64,000 nt of DNA, from positions 1,984,001-2,048,000 of the forward strand of contig OZ038422.1 of assembly GCA_964036155.1 (NCBI GenBank). The letters run 5' to 3'. The notes under the pieces are model-generated. The model saw only the letters and a program-made list of their open reading frames with translations. It was not told the DNA's origin and did no database searches. The translations under genes and the position numbers were made by a program. Positions within the stretch are counted from its first letter, which is position 1. Every line of letters begins with the position of its first letter. Source of the DNA: Diploscapter coronatus (lineage: Eukaryota; Nematoda; Chromadorea; Rhabditida; Rhabditidae). This document shows, one piece after another, positions 23,785 to 34,263 of this stretch.

Positions 23785-25803
23785 TTATATTAATTTTCCG
23801 ACTTCACACCATTCATTCGTTTGTGGATCGTATTCCTCGATTGAGTTACAATAATTTGCATATTCTTCTTGATATCTAAGTTAACAAATATTTCGTATAA
23901 AAATACACAAAATCTCAGCTCACCCTCCGATTGCATACAATTTCCCGTTAGAAACAATGAGCGAATGATTGTATCTTACATAATTCATATCTGCGATTTG
24001 ACAAAGTCGACAATCAACTGGAGCTGAGGGGTCGAAACACAAACAGGATTTTAATATATCATCACCACTAAATATATAATGATGCATTATTTGTCATACG
24101 AAATTAAAGACTTCCATCCTCCAGTTATGTAAATTCTTCCATTTAGCGATGCAACTCCGAAATAACATCGTTCTTCTGAAATCTTTCCTACTTTAATCCA
24201 TTCCTGTTCATCGTCTGATAATCGATATATCATTTTACTATCCCATCCATCAATAACTGAATATCCATAATTACAATAATGAATATGCTATAATGTGACC
24301 GTATAAAACTTCATCGCATGTTATCGTTTGAACATAATGAATTTGAAGAGGAAAAGCAGGTCCTGTTTCCCATTCTCCATTTATTAGAACCTAAATAAGT
24401 TATTTCATGGACTTTCATTCAATTTTCTTACATCAACTCTGTTTGCCTTTTTCTTTGTTTTAGGACTCTTTCCACCCAAATAGTACAATTTGTCTTTGAA
24501 ATAAGCCACAGATGCCCATTTACGCCATTCAGGAGGATCTGGTCCTGTAAAATTTTTTGAATCAATAATTCATGGATTTGTTGAGCAGACCTCTTGAAAT
24601 TTGTCCAATATTCAAGTCAAATATTTCAAATGATTTATCTTCACTGTCAATTCCAAAAATCTGAAATTTGGGAAATTATTCAAAATAACGAACATAAGAA
24701 TTCACCTTATTCTGTGTAGTTGCTATTTGATATGAGTGATACCAACTGTGGAATTTCGTAATCTCTTCGACTAAACAGGTAATTGAATTGAACAAGCATA
24801 TTCCTTCTTCATCTCTACCATTATTTCGATGAAAGACTAAATTATTACGAATCATTTTAAAGTCTCTTACTTAGCTTTCAACATAATTTCTTACGATAGA
24901 ATAAAAGTTTATGCGAATTATTGAATGAATTGTCTCCACCAATCTGTGGATGATTGATATTCCGGGGTAATTTACTCATTGTATTGGTAATCAATGGCAT
25001 TGCGTTTCGTTTCTGAAATTATCATTTCCATGTTAGTAATGAGTTGTTTATTTTCAAAATGCTAAAAACACCATTTATATGGAAAATAAATATAACTACT
25101 TCTATTCGTGATTACCTTTCTAAATGGCGAAAAATAATATAGCATAACGTTAAACGTAATCAACCTTACATAAGGATGTCGTGATGATCGAGAAATGGGT
25201 GCCTGTTCCGTATCTTCCTGAGTTGGAGGCTCCTTGAATTCGATTTCTTCATTCTTCATCCATTTGTCGAAAGCATCTGGGTTATTCAACGATGGCTTTA
25301 TGCTCATTATGATTCGAGCAAATTCTTCTAAAATAGTAAATAAGTTATGTTTTGCAGACAATAGAATAACCCAAATCAGTATATTTCTCAAAAATTGTAG
25401 CGATAATATCCTTAATATGATCATTCTGCAAATAGTAGAAATCTGGCATCTGAAATTTCGTTGGCATTTCTTATCGATAAAAATGCCTCTTGGTTTACCC
25501 TCGATCGGTCCATCAGAAAACGCCATTTTCTATACTCCCTTCTTGCTTCTAATGGTATTTTGTTCGAAATCCAATCGATGCTGTCGATTTTATCGGGAAT
25601 AGATAAATTATCCAAATTCCATAGGCCTTTGATGATATTCTTCTGCGAAACATCCAACATTTCAACAAATGGCGGTAGTTGCTAAAAGTTTTTGATAATG
25701 TGATCATGTTGAAAAATAATTAATTATCGAAAATTTTATTTGGATTTCAACTTACGGTTTTGGAAGGAGGATTTGTGGAAGTTTGTATAGGTTTATCGCT
25801 CAT
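23785..25803 (-). CDS. Kelch-repeat protein, likely BACK-kelch type
   Basis: Starts MSDKPIQTSTNPPSKT at 25803. An N-terminal helical part follows: VEMLDVSQKNIIKGLWNLDN and ARREYRKWRFLMDRSRVNQ at 25680-25440, NDHIKDIIATIFEKYTD, and a linker rich in E and P at about 25340-25190. From about 24990 the exons give kelch blades, for example FGIDSEDKSFEIFDLNIG, WRKWASVAYFKDKLYYLGG and WETGPAFPLQIHYVQ. The last blade reads YANYCNSIEEYDPQTNEWCE and stops at 23785. Such proteins usually recruit substrates to CUL3 ligases or bind actin. A BTB domain is not evident, so CUL3 binding is uncertain. Introns are short throughout. Confidence 0.7.
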
Positions 25804-26380
25804 CTTAATTGAATTGGTTGACTTCGAATTCAATCAATTAATCAAAAACATCGATCGATCAACGCGAAAAACAATATTTTCGAAAAAGTCACATGACAGC
25901 TCCAAATCGATATTTTGTGAGGCAAGGAAAGCGAATTCATGTGCCCAGATGGCAGCGTATTTTTCTTCAGCATCACCAGTGTTGTCTAGAGTTCTAGAAT
26001 CAGCTAGAATGATAAGAATTTTGGGGAAAAACTCAAAGAAAACGCAAAAACACCAAAAATGAAAAATTCTGCCTGCGCGCAGAGCCCCTCTCGCCACATT
26101 GAAACGGCCAGTGTGCGACACATCAGTGAAGCGATGTGGGCGGGACTTTTCCTTCATTTTGCTTTGCGGTGAATTTTTAAAAATCATTTTCGTTCCTTTT
26201 GTGGGTTTTTCTTCAGAATCGTGATCATCATCCTCAGATCCCTTCAACATGTCATTTCGTTCGACTTTTTGGATCGTCGTCTTCAGAAATTCATACCTTT
26301 GGCTACACTAAGCCGTTTTTCATGCATTTTTGCTATTAGCTACTCTAGTCTACTATCATAATTGGTAGCCTAAGTTAAAT
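25804..26380. other. Intergenic, fragment of a dispersed element
   Basis: No gene seen. About 26270-26340 resembles positions 10060-10135 of the TAGAGAGCGCAAG element family. The minus-strand frame 25834-26250 looks like chance coding. Confidence 0.45.
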
Positions 26381-26907
26381 TAAAAACTATCAACAAATCA
26401 CATATGATTTAGTGGTTTCTTAAAAATAAACTCAAGATTACAAGTCCTAAAAAATCTTTTATTAATTCACGAAATTGAAAATGTGCAATGTCTTGATTAA
26501 CTAATCAGATCATGAATAAAGTCGAACAGATTAGCAAAGCGAGGGTTATCTGATTGAGTCTTTCCATAAATGTAAATCGAACAAACAAGTAGACACATTG
26601 TAGCTAAAATTCTATCAATTTTATCTTCAAAAATATGAAAATAATTTTGATAAATCGATCACCTAATTTTTCAAGAAGTGATTTATCGAGAAATTCAGTA
26701 ATGGAATAAAGCAACCCTCCCAACGCACTGAACAAGAATACGATTACGTTGTATTTCAATCTTTTTAGAGCCTTCGCATTGGAATTGCTACTCTATAAAT
26801 TAACTAATAAGCTCGTTTTCTCCAATATTATATACCAAATTGTACTCGGGTTTCCTTTTCAGATAAATAACTATTCCACAATATAATCCGCCTGTCAAAG
26901 AATAAAC
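26381..26907 (-). pseudogene. Serpentine-receptor-like fragment, copy 2 of a duplicated segment
   Basis: Near-identical to 16967-17480, including receptor exon, intron and MITE edge. It differs by small indels such as a 15-bp block near 26615 and by point changes. The encoded stretch around NVIVFLFSALGGLLYSITEF is the same. Like copy 1 it begins next to a TACCGTATTTACTG terminus (at 26908), so both copies were broken by, or duplicated with, the same element. Confidence 0.5.
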
Positions 26908-27162
26908 CGTATTTACTGTATTAGAAGCCTACCTCGATTTGAAGCCCCCCTTAATAGAAGTCCAGGCTTTGTAAAAGCCTTACAAATTAAAGATGTTCGT
27001 CCATTTCGCATACCATTTATTGCCGTATTTTGTAAAACTCGATCAGCATGTGCAATAATGAGCAAATTAGCATTGGAGAAGATGAAGAAAACGGGTTCGA
27101 AAGCGATAATTCTGTTGACATTGAATAAATTTGTTTTTGTTGAGAAATTCAAATACCGTGTG
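26908..27162. mobile_element. Fragment carrying a TACCGTATTTACTG-type terminus
   Basis: It begins with the same 28-bp end as the MITE at 17481 and then diverges into a different interior, so it may be the end of a longer relative or the autonomous parent. The plus strand has a short acidic reading frame ending near 27127, too short to assign. Confidence 0.4.
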
Positions 27163-28160
27163 TTTCAAGTTTATCTCCTTATTTTACTTTTTGAATAACT
27201 TTTATTTTTCACTAAAATTGAGTACGGTTTTTGCATGGTACTCTCCTTACGTTAGGGTTTTGTTTGATATAGCTCTTGGGGTCGAAACCAATTACCCATA
27301 CCCATAAAACCATCTGTCTTTTGAAGGCTAATTTTTACCAATAAATCGAGTCCTGTGGGCGTAGGACTGAATCGTTTTTGATACGGTTTGCTCCATATGA
27401 TAGTCAAACATGCCAGAATTCATTTGGTATCAGGTTTGGTAAGATACCAAACACCTTTACCTGAAATTTGATAAAAATATGGTGATCTGAATGATAAAAC
27501 GCAGTTAAATGGTCCAGTTCTCGCCCAGAGCTCGATTTATTGTCAAAAATTAGCCCTCAAAAGACAGGTGGTTTCATGGGTATGGGTAATTGGTTTCGGC
27601 TTAAAAGTTATACCAGACAAAACCATAAGATAAGAAGAGTACCATGCAAAAAACCGTACTCAATTTGGATTAAAAATAGAAAAGTTATTCAAAAGGTAAA
27701 TTGGGAAGATAAACTTGAAACATCCGGTACTACAAGCTGCTCCTTGCGAGCAAGACTGTCACAGTTACCACCTATATCAATCAGCTTCAAAAATTGGTCG
27801 ACACAATTCGAGAAAAATGGCCGAGACGCTCAATTGTCCACTTTCTGCATGACAATGCGCGACTACACGTTGCTTCGGGCACCCACCAAAAGACCACAAA
27901 GCTCGACTGGCATCCGGTTACCCACTCATTGTACTCGCTGGGCCTCGCTCTATCATACTACCATTTGTTCCGTTCTTCGAAGCTCCACCTACGAGAGAAA
28001 AAAATTAACAAAGACGACGACCTCAAAACAGCAGTCGACAACTTCTTCGCGTCAGTCTCCTAAATACTGGGCAAAAAACATCAGTGATTTGCCCAATAGA
28101 TGGGCGAAGGTTATGGGTCTCAATGGTGAATATATCGTTGATTTTTAGTAGTTTTAAATA
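27163..28160 (+). mobile_element. Mariner-like element, rearranged, with degenerate transposase
   Basis: About 190 bp at 27163-27350 is repeated in inverse orientation at 27530-27725; the shared core includes GAGTACGGTTTTTTGCATGG and its complement. The plus-strand transposase remnant spans about 27725-28150. It shows FLHDNARLHVASGT in one frame and PNRWAKVMGLNGEYIVDF in another, matching the C-terminal part of mariner transposases (HDNARPH..., then RW...V..NG.Y). Frameshifts and substitutions disrupt it. The normal 5' half is replaced by the inverted duplicate of an end. Confidence 0.7.
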
Positions 28161-28675
28161 AAGTTATGAATAAATGAAAAAAGATTTTTGGTGTAGGACT
28201 TTCCTGACAGCCTAATAATTCTAATTAACACAAAAGATCATACTACTCGACACGAAATAGTTTATTCTCACGAATGAAATCTGTAAGAGTTTGTACTCGC
28301 ACTTCAAGAAATTAATTAAAGAGAAGGGAAAATTTGGGGGCTGAGATTGGAACAAGAGGAATTGAATGATGAATGAATTGTTTTCTTGGCAATTTTTGGA
28401 AAGTTCAATCTGTTTAAAGTCGAAAACACTGCAAACCTGGTGAATTTTCCAAAAATTGTACAATTTTTGAGTTGAATTATTCGAAACAAGAATTGGGGGG
28501 TGATAATACATGATATCATGATATGTTAGATCCGTGCCTGTTTTACAACGAACATTTTTGGGGAAAATAAAAAATTGGCAGAAACGGGTCTCACAAACCA
28601 AAATAATGGATGATGTTGCTAACAGGAAGGAGGTGAAGTCAGAAGTCTGGTGCTAGATTAAGTTTAAGAACGAAG
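28161..28675. other. Intergenic, no gene seen
   Basis: AT-rich sequence between the mariner remnant and the SUMO gene. The frames here have no family resemblance or splice support. Confidence 0.5.
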
Positions 28676-29289
28676 TTAAATTTGGAAAGGGAAAGAAGAA
28701 GGAAGGAGTCCGGACGGACGTCGACGAGTCATCTGGTGTCTAGCGCCACCGAGTTGCTCCTGAAAATTCAATTATTTTGTAAAAATGTGATTTTTTTTAA
28801 AGAAAACCCATAGTATTGCAATTTTCTTCATTCTTTACCCAGTAAACCTCGATGATGTCGCCCTCCTCCATTTCGAGGGTCTTGGGCGTGTCGTCATCGT
28901 TGATGCGACGTCCGTCGAAGAGGAACCTGAGGGAGGACACGATCACCCCGGTGCGCTCTGCGTACGACTTCTTCAGCTTCACCATGGACGTGCCGTACTT
29001 CACGCGGAAATCCACCTCGTTTGCGTCTTGTCCAACCACCTGTAAATTACCTTCAATTATTGATTTCTCCTATAATTTTGTCGATTTTTAAAATAATCAG
29101 TTTTTTCAATGTCGCACGATCTAAGAGACGGCAAACTTGCAAATAAAAACCTGTGGGTACGGATTAAAGTAAAACTTTTTGTTCCACCTTCAGTTTTAAA
29201 TACTCTTGTTTCGGGTCCTCGGTTCTTGAAGGGGCATCTTCGCCTGGAGGGCTTGGAAGGGCATCTTCGCTTGTATGGGCGTCAGCCAT
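28676..29289 (-). CDS. smo-1: SUMO (small ubiquitin-like modifier) precursor
   Basis: Three exons, 29289-29188, 29039-28839 and 28759-28676, join in frame to give a 128-residue protein. It starts MADAHTSEDALPSPPGEDAP. The ubiquitin fold reads VVGQDANEVDFRVKYGTSM, LRFLFDGRRINDDDTPKTLE and DIIEVYWEQLGG. The di-glycine is the conjugation terminus once the tail is removed by a ULP/SENP protease. The tail after GG (ARHQMTRRRP through FPFQI) is 22 residues, longer than usual. SUMO is conjugated to nuclear proteins through the E1-UBC9 pathway. The first donor is GTGGAAC, a weak site, chosen because KLK|VVGQD restores the family sequence exactly. Confidence 0.93.
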
Positions 29290-30431
29290 TTAGAGCACTG
29301 AAAAAGCGTTAAAAATAAAAAAATATAATCACTATAAAAATAAACGAAAGTTCTTAAGCCTGGCTAAAATACTCAAAGCACTGAAGATAAACAGACAAAG
29401 CCCTTTGAGTGAAAGAAGCTGTTCCTACTTATTACTTATTCAGTCTTTACCCGGGTATTCTACAGTACCCCAAAGGCGTTCTATTGCTAATTAAAGAGAT
29501 CATAAATAAAATATTAGATATAACCACTTGGACACGACAAAGGGATTTTATAAAGAAATCGGCTATCAAAATGGGTGACTCAAAAAAGCATATTCGAGCA
29601 GTTCCTAAAATTTATTCCTTCACGTTTGAACAAAAAGGAACCTGTTGGGGTTACCTTTTTGTGGGTTAGTTGTTGGTTAGTAAAGGGCTTGATTAGCAAG
29701 AACAGTTACCGAACACAAGTTTTATTTATCAAACACAAAAACAGCCGCTCAATGCGAATTGCTTTAAAACACAAAGAGGAAAGGGGGAAGGCTATTAGAG
29801 ATCAAAGAAAATAGAAGAAAAGAAAAGAAGATAGAATGGTGTATGTAAAAACTTGAAATATCATAGCTCCGTTCACTTGCATTTTTACGAAAAACAGATA
29901 ACACCACAAGAATCAGCGTGAAAAACTGAACAATATATGTGAAAATCAGCCAAATCGACGGACCTCTGTCCCGCATCACTTTGAATAATACTGACATTCA
30001 CTCTTAAATTTCGTTTTATTTAAATTGTTGGACTGTTGGTTATCAATTATTTTTTATGAATATATGCGGTTTCATCCTGGACATTTACTGAAGTACAAAT
30101 TCGTGAATAGGAAATCATCTTATTTGGCAAAAATAAAAAAAAAAAAACAAACAAACGAATAGGCGGGGAAGATTCAAGGTTTTTCAGGAAAATGAGCGAA
30201 AGCGCCCTATGAACTTGAACAAAAAATTTAAAAATAACTATACATACACAGAAATCTAGTCGAGTGAAGCAAAACTCGAGAGAAATTAAGAATAATTGTG
30301 TAAGGAAAAGTGAATATGATCAATTTTGAGAGGCTCGAAAAATCAAACATTTCTAGGAAGATTTCTATAGAAGAAAAAAGAATGGATAAAAACAGTAGCA
30401 AAATGGAAATTGGCTGCATTCCTGCATTCAG
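29290..30431. other. Intergenic, contains a dispersed repeat copy
   Basis: No gene seen. Frames at 29409-29814 are not supported by splice sites. The repeat copy at 29848-30010 is listed separately. Confidence 0.5.
29848..30010. repeat. Dispersed repeat family, copy 2
   Basis: Shares CACCACAAGAATCAGCGTG, GTGAAAATCAGCCAAATCG and ACGGACCTCTGT-like blocks with 23213-23440 and 33460-33690. It lacks the 5' third of those copies. Confidence 0.6.
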
Positions 30432-31805
30432 TTATTCAGCCATTCCAACAGTGATCCAGTCAAAGGATTCAAACGAGCCGTTATGTGTGTGCTGGTAGGG
30501 AATGTCGATAAGTGGAGTCGGCTGCATCAGAGGCGAGAAAGTGCCTTCTCCACCACCGTTCTCTCTTGAAAATACTCGGAAAAACGATAATTTATGTTTG
30601 AAGAATAGGAATGTCGTTATCCATTTAATTGGTCGCGTTATTCATCAGATTTTCGTATTTCTCTCAAATATTGTTGGATGAGCCTGAAAGGCAGTTTATA
30701 TTCAGGAGCTCAAAGGAAATGTCACCTTGATCCCAACTGAGTCTGAGCTAACTCAGCGATGTGATTAATCAAATCGGACACCTCCGATTCAGGCGTTCGA
30801 TTGTTTTGGGAACTGATTAGTGGCTGTTGTTGATTGGGTTGAATGGGATAGGACTGATGTTGACTGGGTTGAATTGGATAAGGCTGTTGCTGACTGGGTT
30901 GAATTGGATAGGGCTGGGGGACTGTAGAATCGAAGTGGAAGCGAGGCAGCTGAGAGTGCTGCAGCATGACCGGATCAATGTTCGAAGTGGGCATGTTTGC
31001 AAGGTTCATTGTATTTTCTGAAAGAATAGAGTAAATGAAAACAATGAAATAAGGAATCGCGACCTCCATAGACGTTGGAACTGCTGGAGAGTGATTTGTT
31101 TGGGAGAGTGGGGGGAGGGCCGCCCGGGTACATGCCCCTCATCTGCTCGCTCTAAAGTATAAAGAATTAGTTTCAGATTGCAAAATGTAATGTTACCTCG
31201 GCTAGGTCCTCCTCCAGACCCCTTTCTCCGGGGTGGGTCAGGTCTTCGGGGATCCAGGGCGACCTCCATACGACCTAAATATAGGATTGTGACCGACATT
31301 ATTGTTAGCCATAAATTCTGGGTTTTTTTTTCGTTTTAAACTAACCATGTACTCGGTCTTGTCTCCTACCATCCTCTTGCCGATGACCCTGCCGTAGGGC
31401 CACTTGATTCCCGTAGTTTCGGGGTAGTGGGGGACCTCTAAATATATGCATCCTTTTTTAGCATTTCATTGAGTGTCTGTCCAAGCTTAGATCTCGCGAT
31501 GTGATAATCAAGTTGGGAAGCTTTTTCGATTGAAAATTCATCAAAATCAATGAATTTAGCTGAATTTAAAAAAAATAGCATGGAACTTCAGAAAATTAGC
31601 ATAGACCTAGGAAAATGAAAGATCATGTAGAGCATGAGTACGCGCACAAAAATATTATAAGATAAAATCACTTACCGACATGCCCAGTGGGAGGGGAGGA
31701 TGAGCCGACATTCTCGCGCCGGGTGGTTCGGTGTGACTGGGTGGGTGGCTGGTATGGCGTCGCCTTCTTGGATGTGAACGTGGGTCTGGTGAGCATTCGG
31801 GACAT
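30432..31805 (-). CDS. Chromo-like domain protein with proline/glutamine repeats
   Basis: Starts MSRMLTRPTFTSKKATPYQP at 31805; first exon to 31676. Further exons: 31439-31347 (EVPHYPETTGIKWPYGRVIG, KRMVGDKTEYM), 31275-31198 (VVWRSPWIPEDLTHPGERGL), about 31152-31073 (SEQMRGMYPGGPPPTLPNKS), about 31019-30728, and a final exon ending FDWITVGMAE with TAA at 30432. RVIGKRMVGDKTEYMVVWRS followed by a Trp-Ile-Pro turn resembles the strand-strand-strand of a chromo or chromoshadow domain, which binds methylated histone tails or peptide motifs in chromatin. The C-terminal half has three tandem PYPIQPSQQQ-like units and a helix SEVSDLINHIAELAQTQL. The domain call is moderate; the gene structure is well supported. 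Confidence 0.6.
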
Positions 31806-31974
31806 CTGAAAGCTACTCTAATAATTTTGTTTCGAAGAAATTATCGTAATTGTTAAAGTTATTCCAATATGGGAACAGAATCAGAGAGAAAGAGTTAAGA
31901 AGAAAGAAAGTTCAAGGAAAGCCAGGGAGAAAGAGGAAGGCAGAGACAATTGCAAATAAAGCCATACAATAGAG

Positions 31975-32942
31975 ATGAGAGAGACTTGATGGAAAAAAAG
32001 CTCGCTTATTTCAGAAGGATGATCTAAAATAAAGTAGAGAAATGGATTGGGTTTCGGCCTTTGCATCCATCAAACGTGTAAATTGGAAAGGGAGAGCTCT
32101 CGCTCAAATCAGTAAACTGACTAAAATAAACTACAGAAATGGATTGGGTTTCGGCCTTTGCATCCATCAAACGTGTAAACTGGAAAGGGAGAGCTCTCGC
32201 TCAAATCAGTAAACTGACTAAAATAAACTAAAGAAATGGATTGGGTTTCGGCCTTTGCATCCATCAAACGTGTAAACTGGAAAGGGAGAGCTCTCGCTCA
32301 AATCAGTAAACTGACTAAAATAAACTACAGAAATGGATTGGGTTTCGGTCTTTGCATGTCAAACTTGCACAGATTGGAAAGGGAGCTCGCTCATTTCAGA
32401 AGGATGATCTAAAATAAACTACAGAAATGGAATTGAATTCGGCCTTTGCACCATCAATTTTGTGCAGATTGATGGAAGGAGAGCTCGCTCAAATCAGTAA
32501 ACTGACTAAAATAAACTACAGAAATGGAATTGGGTCTCGGCCCTTTGCATGCATCAAATGTGTAAATTGGAAAGGGAGAGCTCTCGCTCAAATCAGTAAA
32601 CTGACTAAAATAAACTAAAGAAATGGATTGGGTTTCGGCCTTTGCATCCATCAAACGTGTAAACTGGAAAGGGAGAGCTCTCGCTCAAATCAGTAAACTG
32701 ACTAAAATAAACTACAGAAATGGATTGGGTTTCGGCCTTTGCATCTATCAAACATGTGCAGACTGATGGAAAAAAGCTCGCTCAGTTCAGAAGGATGATC
32801 TAAAATAAACTACAGAAATGGAATTGGGTCTCGGCCCTTTGCATGCATCAAATGTGTAAATTGGAAAGGGAGAGCTCTCGCTCAAATCAGTAAACTGACT
32901 AAAATAAACTACAGAAATGGATTGGGTTTCGGCCTTTGCATA
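31975..32942. repeat. Minisatellite, about 97-bp unit, ten copies
   Basis: The marker GAAATGGATTGGG or a close variant starts at 32039, 32136, 32233, 32330, 32424, 32521, 32620, 32717, 32815 and 32914. Two unit types alternate: one with GGGAGAGCTCTCGCTC, the other with GCTCGCTCATTTCAGAAGGA. The array sits 170 bp upstream of the start of the chromo-like gene. Confidence 0.9.
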
Positions 32943-33378
32943 CAATCAGAGAGGTAGGACCCAAATGAGTTTTATTATAGTAAAACAATAAATTAAAATA
33001 GTAAAACTTTTAACCATCACAGTTAAACATGTTACTATCATAGTTAATTTTAACTACCTCTTTTACTAACAGGCTTAATTATTTCAATTACCGTAATCGC
33101 ATGATAATTATTTCAATTTTTTGCTACTGTCGATCACTATGGATCATTTGCTACAGCACTGGGTAAAAATTTTGCTGAGTTTCATCTCCAGAACGCTAGA
33201 TCGACGTTTAACTGTCGTAGTTAAATTTGTTTGAATCTCACCCCCGAATTTGCAAATAATTTCCCCAGATTTCCGTTAAAACAAACAAGAAAAATTTATA
33301 TAACTAGAAGTGAAGACTGATTGTTTTTCTCTAAACTCTCTCTTAGCTCCACATGCTATCTCGCCCCCTATATAATGG

Positions 33379-33459
33379 GTGAGCGCCGTTTCCCCCACTT
33401 TTTCCGTGAAAATAGTACGACGTTAGAGAACAAAAAGTGGGGGAGTCGGGCCGGAGCCT
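33379..33459. mobile_element. Palindromic MITE, CCCCCACTTTTT family, copy 1
   Basis: The two halves, CCCCCACTTTTTCCGTGAAA and its approximate complement ending AAAAAGTGGGGGAGTCG, meet around TTAGAGAAC. It resembles 42225-42309 and 45672-45757. Confidence 0.7.
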
Positions 33460-33690
33460 GAAAACCCCATTCGATTTGGTTCAGAAATAAGGAGGCTATG
33501 ATTTTTTCCCGAGGTTAGATCTGTCAAAACTTCGAATTACCGTAATCCTGCATACGATCATTCTTATGAAAACCGGATAGCACCACGAGAATCAGCGCAA
33601 AAACTGGACAATATATGTGAAAATCACCCAGATCTGCGGACCCCTATTCCGCACCACTTTGAATAATTCTGACATTTACTCATAAAAAAC
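33460..33690. repeat. Dispersed repeat family, copy 3
   Basis: Contains ATTTTTTCCCGAGGTTAGAT, TAATCCTGCATACGAT and CACCACGAGAATCAGCGC, matching 23213-23440. It directly follows the palindromic MITE. Confidence 0.65.
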
Positions 33691-34263
33691 AGCGTCCTTC
33701 TGGTGCAGGTGTGAAAGTTTTGCGATAAGATTTGTAAGCCAGCGAAAGGGATCCGAAACTCTCGGTGTCTTGCCTATAAAGCCATCGCGAATGAGTTTAA
33801 ATAAGTCTGCCTGCAATTTTCATGTCATCTATTCTTTTCGTTTTGTTTTTTTTTTTTTTAAATATTATATTCTGATATCATATTCTTTCTAATTTATTTC
33901 GCCTATATGTTTATTAGATAGCATCTCGATTATTTTCTTCATGCGCAAACGGTATGCAAGGAAAGGAGAGCATAGCATATTGTCTTCAATTTTTTTTTAT
34001 CAATGAGATGATTTTCATTAATTTCCGGCGAGGTGAACCCTCCCAATACTTTGTCATATTATAGCTCGTACTCAAAATGCCGAACCTGACGACAACTTTT
34101 GCTCATTACTTTATTTCTTCTTATTTATGCTCCTATTTTCTCCCAATTCAGCTTCGAAATTAGAGAAAAATTCTAATAATAAATTTTATCTTGTGAAAAT
34201 TTCAATTGCTCTTCTACAAATCTTCGAAGAAAATGTTGATCTTCATCAATTCAGCTGAAAGCA

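Larger units (their letters stand above)
32943..34263. other. Intergenic with small repeats
   Basis: Contains the palindromic element at 33379-33459 and a dispersed repeat at 33460-33690. No coding exon recognised. Confidence 0.5.

Noticed and set aside
27540..28148. A 202-codon frame across the mariner remnant as an intact transposase
   Set aside because: The family motifs fall in different frames and the N-terminal half is repeat-end DNA, so it is not functional.
31975..32942. Regular repeat array considered as CRISPR
   Set aside because: The whole 97-bp unit repeats with no unique spacers, and the genome is eukaryotic.
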